Origin: Pestalotiopsis fici W106-1
Taxonomy: Eukaryota; Ascomycota; Sordariomycetes; Amphisphaeriales; Sporocadaceae
NCBI RefSeq assembly: GCF_000516985.1
Contig: NW_006917096.1
Location: 3,209,606 to 3,273,605, forward strand
Direction of reading: 5' to 3'
DNA: 64,000 nt
Numbering within the stretch: the stretch's first letter is position 1; the number at the start of each line of letters is the position of its first letter. Below, one piece after another: positions 1 to 11,859 of the stretch. The notes beneath the pieces are model-generated. The model made no database searches. It was not told the origin of the DNA and saw only the letters and a program-made list of their open reading frames with translations. Made by a program: the position numbers and the translations under genes.

Positions 1-1580
1 GACGCGGGGCATAGCAGAAGACGCAGCGTTCCGGAGATAAGCCACCCAAGGGCATTGCGAGACTCGACTTCTATCTGAGGTCTGGTCTTCCACAAAAAGG
101 TCGGAGTAGTAGTAGTAGTTTGGTGTAAAAAGGATTGACCGCCAAGCACGATTTTGGTTCATCCCACGAGAGACGTCACGTCCTGTTGGTATTCCAGAGC
201 GAATCAGTCCAACTGTTTTGTTGGGTAGCTCAACAACGCTTGAAGAAAATGGATGGCCAAGGTATCGTGGTCGTCGATTAATGAGACACTTGTGTCAATC
301 AATGTGCGACTCATTTGCTCGTGACCTGTGTGATTTTGAGAGTGTCAATACTGCCACTTGAGGATGCTACTTCTCACGATCAACTTGTTTCGATGCACTA
401 AAAAGAGATCTACTCAGCCCCCAGTTTGTATGTATGATAGGTGTGGAATATGAGGTCCCTGATTTCAGAAACCACCGCAACATATCAAAGTATGGGCCAG
501 ATATTTGCAGATCTCGCCAGTGGGTGTTGGGTGGCGCATCATGTCGTTGACGCTTGGATCACGGTATGATTTATGCACCCAACGATGCGGGCTCCGATGC
601 CAGTATTTGTGGACATATTTGTGGGAATATGGAGGCCTTCATCGGTAGCAGGGGCCATGTCTTCAGATGCAAGTGATAAAAAGACGTCACAGCTCCGAGG
701 ATCCACTGAGCTTTGCATCGTCTTGAGGCAGCATGCTCAGTGCTAATGATATTCGGTGATGAGGTCTCAATAGTTGTAATGGTGATAAATACATTGCGAT
801 CTTGTCGCATATATACCAATCTCGCTGCAAAATGTATTGGCAACCATTTTGCTGATAAAGAGGTGTTCAGGTGGTTGGTAGTAAGCAGCAATGAGGCGGC
901 AACAAGCAATTCTAGCCTACCAGGCACGGGCGATTATCTATCAGCGGGCCCTGGCCCTTACCTCAGCGGCTGGGTCCGGCGCTGTAAACGCGCCTCGGGG
1001 TCCTTGATATCTGGTATGTCGGCGTATCCTGGTTCATCACCTGCCTGACTCGGCGGCGCATCTGCCCCAACTCTGGGTAGTCCCGTGAGTGAGAGTCAGC
1101 CCATCACGAGGGCTTTTCGCATTCTTCACTTCATGAGAGGTGAGAAACAAAAAGCACGAAAAAAAACCCTCGAGCCCACAGCACTTGTAATAAAATCATC
1201 GGGCGCGCCAGCTTGACTCACTGCCGGGCCTCGTGAGTCGTCTGCCTTCTTACCCTCTTCGGGTCTCTTATCGCCCTTTCACCAGTCTTATCGGTCTTTG
1301 TTCCAACCCGGCCAGGGCTGACGGCATCGCATCGCATCACCACAGTGCCCACGCACGCTGCTACGCAATAACGCCGGCGCTTCTTTGCCTGCCTGCATAT
1401 CACTCTCCGCTGCCAACCTAGTTGCCTCAACTCCGCTGGTACGGCGATCCTCCTCCACCACATCTTTGGGGCCACTTTCCACCTCGACCCTTCTTTCCTA
1501 CATACTTTTCTTGCCCGCGCCCATTCTCTCGGTAGTGTGAACTCTGTATCTTCGACTTCGCCAAATCTCCAGACGACGAA
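1..1580. other. Non-coding stretch upstream of the amino-acid transporter gene
   Basis: I see no convincing coding region here; the short open frames on both strands resemble no family and have no splice support. A GTA trinucleotide run lies near 105-118. The last 350 bases become C/T-rich with little purine, as is common in the promoter and 5' leader of highly expressed fungal genes, so this part is probably the promoter/leader of the gene starting at 1581. Confidence 0.5.
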
Positions 1581-3924
1581 ATGGCTACGCCGAACCGCGG
1601 CAGAAGCCAAACTCCCCAGCCCAGGAATCCCTTCGATATTCCTGTGGCCTCCTCCCCGGGATCGATCCTCAGTCGCAACTACGGCACTTCTCTTCCTCGA
1701 GCCGATGCTACCGCTCGACTGGCTACGCCGCCCGTCCCTCACGCTTGGAATACGCCGCCGCGAAGCTCGAATTCACCGAGCCGTGCCAATGCGGCCAACT
1801 CGGACGATGCAACGCCGCTGGCAGGGCCTGGGCAAGGCAGTGTAGGACCGGGCGTGTCAGCTCTTGCTGCAGCATTGTCCAATTCCGTGGGCAACTCTCC
1901 TCCACGATTTGGAACGCCCCCACGTGTCGGGACGCCGCCTCTTGGACGGCCACCTCTGTCTCCTTCCGGATCCGGTTCGAATCTGGCAGGCGAAGCCGGA
2001 ACCTATGGCTCTTATTCGAGAAACAACGGTGCCTACGAGGACCCTGAGATCGTGAAGCGCCACCTGGTACAGCCGTCAGGTACACCCGAGCCTGGTGAGC
2101 AGCTCGGCAAGGGAAAGCAAGCAGGTGACACAGAGTCTGTCCTCGACGATGACGAGTTTTCGAGTTTGCAGCTCCAAGGCGGTGACATCACCCGAACAAT
2201 CTACAAATGGACAGAAGACGCCCAATCGAGGCATAAGACACAGCGCAGCAAGAGCTTCAGCTTGTCCAGGCCAGAGCCTGAGAATGAAGTACTTGACATC
2301 AACACCATCAAAGTTCCGGGCGGCTTTAGGCGTAACTATCTTCGGCGCTCAGCCCAGAGCCCTGCGGCACACGCCACTTCGCGTTATGACGGTGGAGAAT
2401 CCGGTGCCAGGAGTCAGCCTCAGCTTTTCACGAGCAGTTTCCTGGAGTTCCTGACCATTTATGGTCACTTTGCGGGAGAACAGCTCGAGGAAGATGACGA
2501 GGATCTTCTGCCCGGAGAGTATTTCTCTTCTGGCGAGGATGAGTTCGAATCCGACGAAGGCAGTGATGAGGACCGCGAGCCCATGGAGGACAGTGCTTTG
2601 CTGACTCCGTCCCGACGGAAGAGGAGGAGAAGGGTGAGAGGAGGAAGTGGTAATAATACTCCGATGAATGCTGCTCTCCTCTTGCTGAAGTCTTTTGTGG
2701 GCACTGGCGTTTTGTTCTTGCCTCGCGCGTATTACAACGGTGGTATGGTTTTCAGCAACTTGATCCTGCTGTTTGTTGCGGCGCTCAGCTACTACTGCTT
2801 CGTGCTCCTCGTCACAACACGCCTCAAGGTTGTAGGCTCGTTTGGTGACATTGGCGGTATTCTGTACGGACCATGGATGCGGAATTTGATCTTGACCTCG
2901 ATCGTTGTCAGCCAGATTGGTTTCGTGGCCGCTTACATTGTCTTCACATCTGAGAATCTGCAAGCATTCATTCTCGCCGTTTCGAAATGTTCCACCTACA
3001 TTCCGATCACTTATCTCATCCTGATGCAAATGGTCATTTTCCTGCCTTTTGCTCTCTTCAGAGATATTGGCAAACTTGGATTTACTGCACTGATTGCCGA
3101 TGCTTTCATTGTCCTCGGTCTTGCATACCTCTTCTACTACGACGTTCTTACCTTGAGTTCCGAAGGCCTTGCAGATATCATTCTCTTCAATGAGAGAGAT
3201 TGGACACTGTTCATTGGCACTGCCATCTTTACCTTTGAGGGTATTGGGCTTATTATCCCCATCCAGGAGTCGATGAAGTCGCCTGCCAAGTTCCCCAAGG
3301 TCATGTTCATTGTCATGATCATCATTACGACCCTTTTCATCACCATGGGAGCGGTCTCGTACGCTGCTTACGGTTCCAAGACCGAGACCGTGGTTCTCCT
3401 GAACCTTCCACAGGACAATAAGCTCGTCAATGGTGTACAATTCTTGTATTCCTTGGCCATTCTCCTGTCAACTCCGCTACAGATCTTCCCAGCCATCAAA
3501 ATCACTGAGAATGCCCTGTTCACGAAAAGTGGAAAATACAACCCCTACATCAAGTGGCAGAAGAATGTCTACCGCTTCTTTGTTGTTTTCGTTTGTGCTT
3601 TCATTGCTTGGGTCGGAGCAGACAACTTGGATAAATTCGTCGCTCTTGTTGGAAACTTTGCCTGTATTCCTCTTGTTTTCATTTACCCGGTACGTATTAG
3701 CCCTCTTGTGCATGTTTTATAGAATAAACATACTGATGGATTTTCAGGCATTGCTTCACTACAAGGCTGTCGCCAAGAGCAAGCTCTGGAAATATTCCGA
3801 CATTGCTCTTTGTATCTTTGGCTTTATCGCCATGGCTTATACCACCAGCTTGACCATCATCTCATGGGCAAGCGGCCCCTCTGGCCCTCCGTTGCCCAAG
3901 TATTGCGACGACAAGGGTCTTTAA
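1581..3924 (+). CDS. AVT3-type vacuolar amino-acid transporter (AAAP family)
   Basis: Two exons, 1581-3689 and 3748-3924, give 761 residues. The intron has a GTACGT donor, a CTGAT-like branch site and a TTTCAG acceptor, and joins in phase 0. The first ~350 residues are a polar, Ser/Pro-rich and acidic cytosolic tail. A hydrophobic core of about ten to eleven membrane segments follows, opening with NAALLLLKSFVGTGVLFLP, the typical start of AAAP transporters. Members of the Avt3/Avt4 branch export neutral amino acids from the vacuole; the long hydrophilic N-terminus fits this branch. The start is the ATG at 1581, which begins the arginine/proline-rich tail usual in homologues. Which amino acids are moved cannot be read from the sequence. 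Confidence 0.9.
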
Positions 3925-4544
3925 ATGCGATCACCCACGACTCGACAGCGAGTCAAACATTTCCTTGCTTTTGTAGCATAGGTGCATTGGCGCGACGGCG
4001 TTCGTGCAGCATATAAACGCGAGCTTTCGATGTTCCTGAGCATCGTATATACCATACAACTTAGAATGCATAAGAGTTGAGAAGGATGGCTCAAAGCCAT
4101 ATTGGAATTGGGGAGGCTGGATAGTAGTAAATACAATTCAAAGTACAGCACAATTTGGATTTCATGACTTGTCCAGCTTGGCGATCATTTGTTGGCCTGG
4201 CTATATCAACTCACCGACTAACAACGGAATGCAAGTCAGCTTGGCTGCGCATACTGAACATGGGTTATTACGCATGTCAAGCAGTCTGCTGGCATGGGCT
4301 GCAGCTCTCTTTACTAGTCCAATAAGGACTTGAAAAATGGATACCATGTAATGTAGGTAGTCAGTTCAGGTAAGTACTGCCCAGCTGTGCCGCATGGGGA
4401 CTATCATTTGGTTTTCCTGCCTTCCGATTTTACCTGCCAGAAATCCCACAGCTTGTAAATTTTCCAACAACATCCGACTGGAAAAAAAAAAAAAAAACAT
4501 CATTTGAACAAAACTCATTAAGAATCGAGTATTGCACAAGATCG
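3925..4544. other. Intergenic region between transporter and CorA-like gene
   Basis: No gene is seen. It should hold the 3' UTR of the transporter and the promoter of the next gene. A run of 16 A residues lies at 4482-4497, about 50 bases before the next start codon. Confidence 0.5.
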
Positions 4545-7500
4545 ATGTCGGTGGACAAATCCCACGTTGTCCCACAGGGGCACGATGAGGATGAAAGCAG
4601 CTCTGAAGGGGAAGCGCCACCCGGTCCAATGCTTCTTGAGTATCACCCATCCTGGCATAATCGTCGCGAGTCACCGCCACGGAGAGAAATACTCTCCCAT
4701 CATTACTCCCGTTCTTACTCCCGGCATCGCTCCCGTTCTTACTCTCGGCGTCGCTCTCGTTCTTACTCCCGGCGTCGCTCCCGTTCTGACTCCGGTTCTG
4801 GCTCCGGTTCTCCCTCCGGTTCTGACACCGGTTCTGACACCGGTTCTGACTCCGGCTCTCCCTCCCGTTCTCCCTCCCGTTCTCACTCCGGTTCTTACTA
4901 CCGTTCTTACTACCGTTCTCGCTTCCGTCATCCCCCCCGTTCTTACTACCGTTCTTACTACCGTTCTCGCTTCCGTCCTCCCCCCCGTTCTTACCACCGT
5001 TCTTACTACGGTTCTCACTTCCGTCCCCCCTCCCATTTTTACTCCGGTTCTAGCTCACGTTCTCGCTCCCCTCGTCTATATCCTGGGTATGATTTTGCGA
5101 ATGGGCGATACTCCGCAAGTGACAGCTTTCTGAAAGGCAGCAGCAATAGTAGTAATAGTAGTCAAGATAACCACACAGCGTCCCGGTCTTCCGCCGCGCC
5201 TTCGGATGGCACTGGAAAAACACTCGAGACGGGGGGTTTTGATGCCTTCAACGCTGATGGCGGGCGCCACGTACTCAGCTTTCGTCTAGACATACGTGCA
5301 GATGGTGCAGTGGTTGCTCCTAAAGCACCACTTAGGGTGAACACCCTGCGAACTACTCACCCGGAAGCTCAGAAACCTGTAGTCGAGGATATCAATATAC
5401 TATCGGCTATGAGCTATGATGATGACGACAATGGACCAACGGTCCATCTTACTTATAAACCCGACATTGGGGGCGATGAAGGGAAGGCAAAGAGCTTTAT
5501 ATTCTGGAGGTAGGTTACGTCCCAAATCTCGATGACTATTGCTAAATTATCCCCAGGCATGTCAGGCGGGACATGTTGGATATGAATGAGTTTGGAGTAT
5601 GCTTAACTTCATCCAATACCATTCATCGTGACCTAACGAGTTTATCAGCAATTAGCAATGAGAATCCCTAACATATCCGACGATATGAAACTCCTTACCC
5701 TTCAACTGTTGGACAAGGTGGCTTCAAACCTGATCAAGCCGTTTTGTGGAGGTAGCTACGACGAGCCACGAGCATACCGTTACGATGGTCGAAAGCTCGA
5801 TGCAATCGATCAACCTGACCTAACCGTGACATGGGTCTCATTTCCATATTTGACCCTCATCGATCCCGACACTATCCGGCCAGAAAAGTCTTTCAGTGCA
5901 CCTTTACACCCCCCAAGAACGTTGCTGCAGACATTGTACGATAATGAGCCAATTTCAGGACGAGACTCGGAACAGGTCTTCACCACAGGACTCAAGGATT
6001 CAGGCCACAAAACTCTTCACGTTGCTCATGTTTGGTTCTTGGTTTTTGGACAGGGTAAGAAACGTTTGCCACATGTTGAGACGCTAGAACACGTGCCTAA
6101 TTCATCCGTGTAGATGCTGTTCTCTCCTACGGACCCATGCATCTGGTCGACCTCTTTTCCAACAAAGTCAAACGAACTCCTGAGAAAAATGAAACGCCAG
6201 AAATACTGAAAATCGTCGACCCACAAAGGCGGCAGTACTTCATCCCGCTTGCAAACTGTAGTAATTTTTTGGTACGTTCTACAATCATGTCGTTTTGATA
6301 ACAATTGGGCCGCCTAAATCTAATTCATGAAGACATTTCGAACAATTGTCACCAAAGAGTGCGTGAGCCTGATCCCGTTGAATTTCGAAGACTCTCTTTT
6401 TCTGTTTCATGAGGGAACAACCCAACTGACAAGCTCCACCTGGCTCGATCTCCTCTGTGCCAAGTCCTCGATTGTCACCATTGAAATCGCCCACAAGAAC
6501 ATTAGCAAGGCTGCCAATGCAGTTCCAAAGATTGGGAATGAACACAGTGACAGTTCATCGTCGGAGGGTGAAGAGATGGCTCCTGTCCCTGTCATACGAC
6601 CTAAATTCGTCACATCTAGTACAGGCACACACGCAGTGATGTTAGCACCGCGAGACGCTGTGAAAACGAGTCTCGACGGGCAAAGGCAGAATCGGCATTC
6701 AAAGAGAGAAAGTGCCGAAGCAGATATGCTTAGCTCTCTCGAAAGAAAGGGCTACATTGTCAATGACATGGAGTCCTTGAAGAAACCGCACGAGATCAAA
6801 TTCTTTCGTCCTATTTCAGACATTCAGAACATGGTGAAAACTGAGGCTACTTCTCCTCAGGGTGACCAAAATAGTGGTACGGAGATTCCGACAGACAATA
6901 CCGATGGAGAGAAGAAGGCATCGCCGAGTGCTTTCAAAAGGGACGAGCCTCAAACGGGGTCAAATCGTCCTGGTAAATATCGACCGCCCGGCACCTATCT
7001 GGGTAGAGAGAGCATGATCCCTTTTTTCAATTGGTCACCTGATGCAATAGGTCAAGGCCCATCTACAACACCGGTATCCAGCACCGAAGCTGGTGACGGC
7101 GGCACAAAGTTTCTGAACCAGGTCCTCAATGAAGTAGATCAAACAATCATCAACCCGAAATTTGACATACTGACAGGAAAGACGCGACAAGATGGACAAT
7201 ATTCACCAAATAATGTTGGTGAAGAACTCTTTCAGCATCAAAAGTTCCATCTAGATCTACAAAACATCAGTTGGAATGAGTTCAATCAGATATTGCAAAC
7301 AGAAGATTGTAAAAAGGCAAGTGTGCCAAGTCTATACCACAATGCTTGAATGCTCTGGCGATTAACCACAAGATGAGGCAGACCCAGGCAGAAACCGAGA
7401 ACATGTCCATCGCCGACTGGCGCTTGGATGAGTTGCGCCATCAGATGGATGATCTGGTCAGCAAGATAATTGAGGAGACGCAGGGATTTGTCGCACTCTT

Positions 7501-9225
7501 CACTCCGCTCACATTTCCCCATACTTTGCTTGACCGCATCTGGGGTGCTCTCGCAGTAATCTACAAGGTATGAGAGCCAGAAAGTGAATTAAGTGTTTCA
7601 AAAACTTGGGCCAAAATTAACTTTGAAAAGTTCAAGAATCTCGTCCCATGGAAGGCCAGTGGCGATAGTTCAAGAAACAGCGGAAAACCCACAGTTTCCT
7701 GGATAGTGCGCAGACCAGTTTCCTGGAGCGAGGCTGAGAAGCGTGGCATCCCCCTTCCGAGCACTGGTTTTCGGATAGACGATTGCGCCAAGTGCTACCA
7801 TCAGACCCAATATGAGTCTGTCGGTGAGGCCGTACAACATGTCAGACAGGTCCACTACAAGCAGTCCGGGCTCAAGATGGACGGGGAAGTGCTCACTGAA
7901 AAGCTTCGTTTTTGGGTTCACACCTCTGAGCAACGAGTACGAGAACTGAGTAATCTGGAATGCGTGGAGCTCTTGCAGGCGTATCATCACTGCATCGAGC
8001 GAGCCTACGAGCAGGGCCTTGAGATTCGGGACGTTGTTGCCCACTGCAAAGAGGAAGGGAATCCGCTGAGTCGAGCCACAGAGAGGCCAAAAACTCTGCA
8101 GCTGCCCAGTAAAATCGTTCGAGCTTTTGAGAATTTCGTCGTGATTACGTTGTGTACGGCACACGCGTTGACTCTTCTGGAAAATCGACCTCCAAAGGAT
8201 TCAGATACGAAAGAGTTGTCAGAAGTTCCGCCACTTCGTCGTGTGATTGACTTGATTGCAAATCGATCACTCATGACAATGGAAAAGGCGCATAACGAAA
8301 TATCATTGTTTCTGAAGACGGACCTTTCTTCAAGTGGCGTGAGCTTTGCGGCAGTTGGGCCCCGTTTCATCCTTTCAGTGATCTTTGATGGGCTGTCACA
8401 ACGTCGCTTCTTTGATAAGACAGCCGTGGCCGTCTATGAGGATACTGCTTCCAGTGTGGTGAGATGGTCTCCCCTCTATCTCGTGGCGATGGAAACACTT
8501 ACGAGTATGCTAATTGTCACATGTAGCAATACAAGGCATACAATGGTCGTCCCACGCGAAGGTTATTAACAACGATTGAGCGGTTCCAGGAGGAACTTGA
8601 AGCAATAGCATTGCTGGCGGGGAAGATCAATCAAACTTGGACAAACTTCATTATGCTCGGCGACGAAAAGACCTACCGCATCAGTGATCAGACTCGGAGG
8701 CAACATCAACAGATGGAGCACAAAGTTTACAGTTCAGCGTGGTTTCCTCGACAACGAGAGACTAATAAGATATATGCCATTCAGATGCGTTTGACCAAGA
8801 TGGAGAACAAGTTACGCCAGCGTATTGAGATTCAAGATGAAGATCAAGGCAAGGCTATCATGATCTTTACCATTGTCACCATCATCTTCCTGCCACTCAG
8901 CTTTGTCACGAGCTTCCTGGGCATGAACACTGCCGACATTCGGGATATGGAGAATTCACAGACCCTATTCTGGATCATCGCCATGCCGGTCTCGGCTCTT
9001 GTTTTGAGCGTTACTGGCATACTTGCTTGGAAAGGAGATACTATTAGAGATTGGCTATCCAATCAAATCTTGCAAAGAAGTCGCGTGACATTGGAAAAGA
9101 ATCATGACCATCTTGAGCCGAGAAAAGTGGCAAGTGGTAGAAAGCCGAAACAGAAGCAGGGCAAGCAATGGCTTCGGAGACGGCGTCAGGTGTCTTTCAA
9201 AGAAGACGATTTGGAAATGAATTGA
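4545..9225 (+). CDS. CorA-like Mg2+ transporter domain protein with SR-type repeat head
   Basis: Eight exons are proposed: 4545-5509, 5557-5596, 5649-6054, 6114-6271, 6333-7322, 7373-7567, 7631-8458 and 8527-9225 (1426 residues). All junctions keep frame. The weakest is the fifth intron (donor GTGCCA at 7323, acceptor at 7372; donor 7321 with acceptor 7391 also fits). The C-terminus has two membrane segments separated by a GMNTADI loop; GMN is the hallmark of the CorA/Mrs2 pore, so the protein belongs to the large fungal CorA-like group. Residues ~50-170 are a low-complexity head of SRS, SYS, SGS and SYYR units. Residues from ~330 match the soluble region seen in fungal CorA-like proteins. 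Cation transport is inferred only from the C-terminal signature; these divergent fungal proteins are mostly untested. Confidence 0.8.
4700..5060 (+). repeat. Coding minisatellite of TCCCGTTCTTAC-like units
   Basis: About 360 bases of the first exon of the CorA-like gene consist of degenerate 6- and 12-base units such as CGTTCTTACTCC and GGTTCTGACACC. In the coding frame they give alternating S-R, S-Y, S-G and S-D pairs. The unit length is a multiple of three, so other frames also stay open, which produces long spurious reading frames on both strands. Confidence 0.9.
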
Positions 9226-9463
9226 AAATCTTTGATGTTCTGGTTATTCGGGTAGCAACTTGAATCTATGCGAAAGCAATATGAACCTTTCTTGATTTAT
9301 TTCCATTACCGCTCTACTAAATGCCGGAGATGATGTTCGTGGGAAGAAACCAATGACTTTTAAAACCATTTGGAATGACAGTGTTTCTTGGGCCATATAT
9401 TCAAAGGCGATTCGCATGGTAAGATTATAACAAGGGACTATGGATAATTAGTCACCCATTTGG
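9226..9463. other. Intergenic region after the CorA-like gene
   Basis: No coding signal is seen; it probably contains the 3' UTR of the CorA-like gene and degenerate sequence next to the rhodopsin-like fragment. Confidence 0.4.
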
Positions 9464-9690
9464 GGTTGACTCCAGGTCGCCAATCATTCTAAGAAAGAAA
9501 CCAAGAGTTGCGATAGTATGCAACTTACCACAGTGATGAGCATCATCCAGTCATCCCACCCCAGGGCCTTGAGTTTTATGCGAGCACAGAAGCGCAGGCT
9601 CAACAAGATCAGCACCACTCCTGAGAATGTCCAGAACAAAGCTTCCAAGGCTAGGCCACGATTCACATCTGGGGGCAGCTACCCACCAGA
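9464..9690 (-). pseudogene. Fragment of a PTH11/rhodopsin-domain integral membrane protein gene
   Basis: Read on the minus strand from about 9684, the frame gives PPDVNRGLALEALFWTF followed by a hydrophobic helix and then the GWDDWMML motif. That order (N-RG, first membrane helix, R-F-x-R, G-WDD) is the N-terminal signature of the fungal 'rhodopsin domain' (SAT4/PTH11-like) membrane protein family. An in-frame stop (TAG) sits just upstream and no ATG precedes the motif. After a good GTAAGT donor (about 9525) and TTAG acceptor (about 9494) the continuation does not match the family and stops at once. Family members are usually 300-400 residues with seven helices, and only about one and a half are present. 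I read this as a truncated relic. Confidence 0.6.
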
Positions 9691-10580
9691 CGAAGATATG
9701 GTGACTGATCTCCGGTAACCCTGGGGGTTGTCCTGTGTTGGGTGTGATGTTCTCCGTCTCGAGCGTCTAGTTGAATAAGCAGGTCGCTGGCGGGAAACTC
9801 CTAAGACTGAGGACTGGAGCGCGTTCCTGGAGATGTTGGGCGTTTAAAGTCATCTAACCTAGGACTACATTATGAGGCTTGGGTAGGAAGCAAATACTAC
9901 CACCAATCTGCCTTGAACACCATAGCTGGCGCCGGCTTAGAATAGCCTACATAGTTTGTTGGTTGGTACCGATGCCAGTTGAAGGATGACTTACCTGACA
10001 CAGGATGCACATCCTGCTGCATTCTAGCGCCAACAAGGCTGTGGGTTCAGGCGTTCGGCAGGTTTTCGCGTAAGGATATCTTGCGCCATGGCTGCACATC
10101 AACTCATCACAACCCAGGTCCCACACTGTGGGATAACTGAGGCGGTGAAACTGGGTACCTCCATGCATAGTTATGTACTCGGGTATGCGTCAACGTCCTA
10201 TTACACTCCCTATATGTAGGTATTGCGCAGCGGGGTATGATCCCTCACGGAATGCAGGATCCAATAATGCTACCAACTAACAAGGCTGAAGGAACTGCGG
10301 GGTCTTCGGGGATACAAGCAGGCACCACTCGCCTATTTTCAACTACGAAATGCGGCCGAGCTGACCGCAGATGCAAAGGCCAACGCATGTGGAATGTGAT
10401 ATAGGAGTATTTGGGCTTTGGATTATTGATATCTCAATGCTACGGCCCATTTTGGGCGACACAATGTATCCACAGAACTCTAGCCGCCTCAGACCCGTCG
10501 GACTACATATTTGAAGAAGACTCAACATACCCTTAGGCTACGTGAACGGCCTCGCCACTAAGATACACTCTCTAGCAAGT
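9691..10580. other. Gene-poor stretch before the O-methyltransferase
   Basis: No coding region can be supported. Together with the broken membrane-protein fragment it looks like decayed sequence. Its final part should hold the promoter of the O-methyltransferase gene. Confidence 0.4.
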
Positions 10581-11859
10581 ATGGACACTCTTCTGGAGCA
10601 ATTGAAGACCTTGGCCGTTCAGGCCGACAGCGATGGTCGCCACAAGGTGCTGGACTTCATCCGCACTCTGCAGCTGTCACTCGAGACTCCGCATGACATG
10701 CTGTCGCGTTTCTCGGGCATGGTGAGTGCAGCGTTACCACACCCCTTTCAGCATATTTCTCTTTAAAGACGGCTTACAGGTATCGCAGCATCTGAGTATA
10801 GCAGCCGCCCGTATCGGCGAGGACCTCAACCTCTTCCAGATCCTGGCTGAGAGCGAACAGCCACTAAGCGCTGAAGAACTGGCCACTAAAACGGGCGCCG
10901 CACCTTTGCTGTTGAGTAAGCTATGCATATATTTGGTAGTTTTGCTATATTATATTGATATTTATACAGGTCGAATTTTGCGCTATCTGGCCTCTGTTGG
11001 TCAAATTCATGAGGTCGGCCCAGATAGCTTTGCCGCCAACACGCAAACTAAAACGCTTGCCGACCCAGGCTATCGCGGGGGCATTTACCATTTTTTCAAC
11101 AATTGCGGCCCCGTGTTCCAAGCGTTTCCGGATTTCCTGGCGGAAAATAAATATCAGGACATTGATGATGCATCAAAAACGGCGTTCCAGAAGGCGTTCC
11201 CAACAGATTTGCCAGCGTTCCAATGGCTCCCGACCCAACCCGAACGATTTGGTCCGTTGCAACAAGTTATGACGGTACAAGGTGCCTTGGGCAACCAATG
11301 GTTTACCGTATTTCCCTTCGAAAAGGAGCTGGGCAACTTTTCTGGTCCCCATGTGCTCGTTGACGTCGGTGGAGGGTTTGGTCACCAATGCGTTGCCTTG
11401 AGGGCTCGCTATCCAGAGCTTCAGGGAAAGCTCGTACTGGAAGATTTGCAACAAGCATTGGAGCATTTGCCACCTCCTTTAGCAACACAGCTCAAGGGGG
11501 TGGAACAAGTTGCTCACAACTTCTTTGAGCCTCAGCCCGTAAAAGGCGCCAAATTCTATTATCTACGCCAGGTTTTGCATGACTGGCCTGATGAGAATTG
11601 TGTGGTTATTTTGAAACATCTCATGGACGCCTTAGGCCCAGATTCACAAATTCTCATTGACGAAATGGTGTTACCAGATGCAAATGTTCCATGGGAGGCA
11701 ACAACCATTGATTTGACCATGATGGCATCTCTTGGGGCCCGTGAACGCACCAACAAGGAGTGGCATGCGTTGCTCGATAAGGCAGGTCTGAAGGTATTGC
11801 GGATCGATACTTACTTGCCGCGCCGCCAGGACTCTATCATCCAGGCTGTTCCTAAGTGA
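10581..11859 (+). CDS. SAM-dependent O-methyltransferase (COMT-like, secondary-metabolism type)
   Basis: Three exons, 10581-10721, 10780-10915 and 10970-11859, give 388 residues; the introns are 58 and 54 nt. The N-terminal ~100 residues resemble the winged-helix dimerisation part of plant and fungal COMT-type enzymes (ARIGEDLNLFQIL, then a PLSAEELATKTG segment). The glycine-rich SAM site VDVGGGFG is at 223-230. The catalytic-type histidine is H296 in LHDW, and IDEMVLP follows. Such enzymes methylate phenolic hydroxyls of polyketides and related metabolites. ATG 10581 is the first in-frame methionine. No polyketide or peptide synthase lies nearby, so substrate and pathway are unknown. Confidence 0.88.

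Noticed and set aside
2349..3440. 363-codon minus-strand open frame inside the AVT3-like gene
   Set aside because: Complement of conserved membrane-segment coding sequence; composition is charged low-complexity with no family likeness.
4567..5133. 188-codon V-L-T-P repeat frame
   Set aside because: Overlaps the S-R repeat in another frame; explained by the three-base periodicity of the minisatellite.
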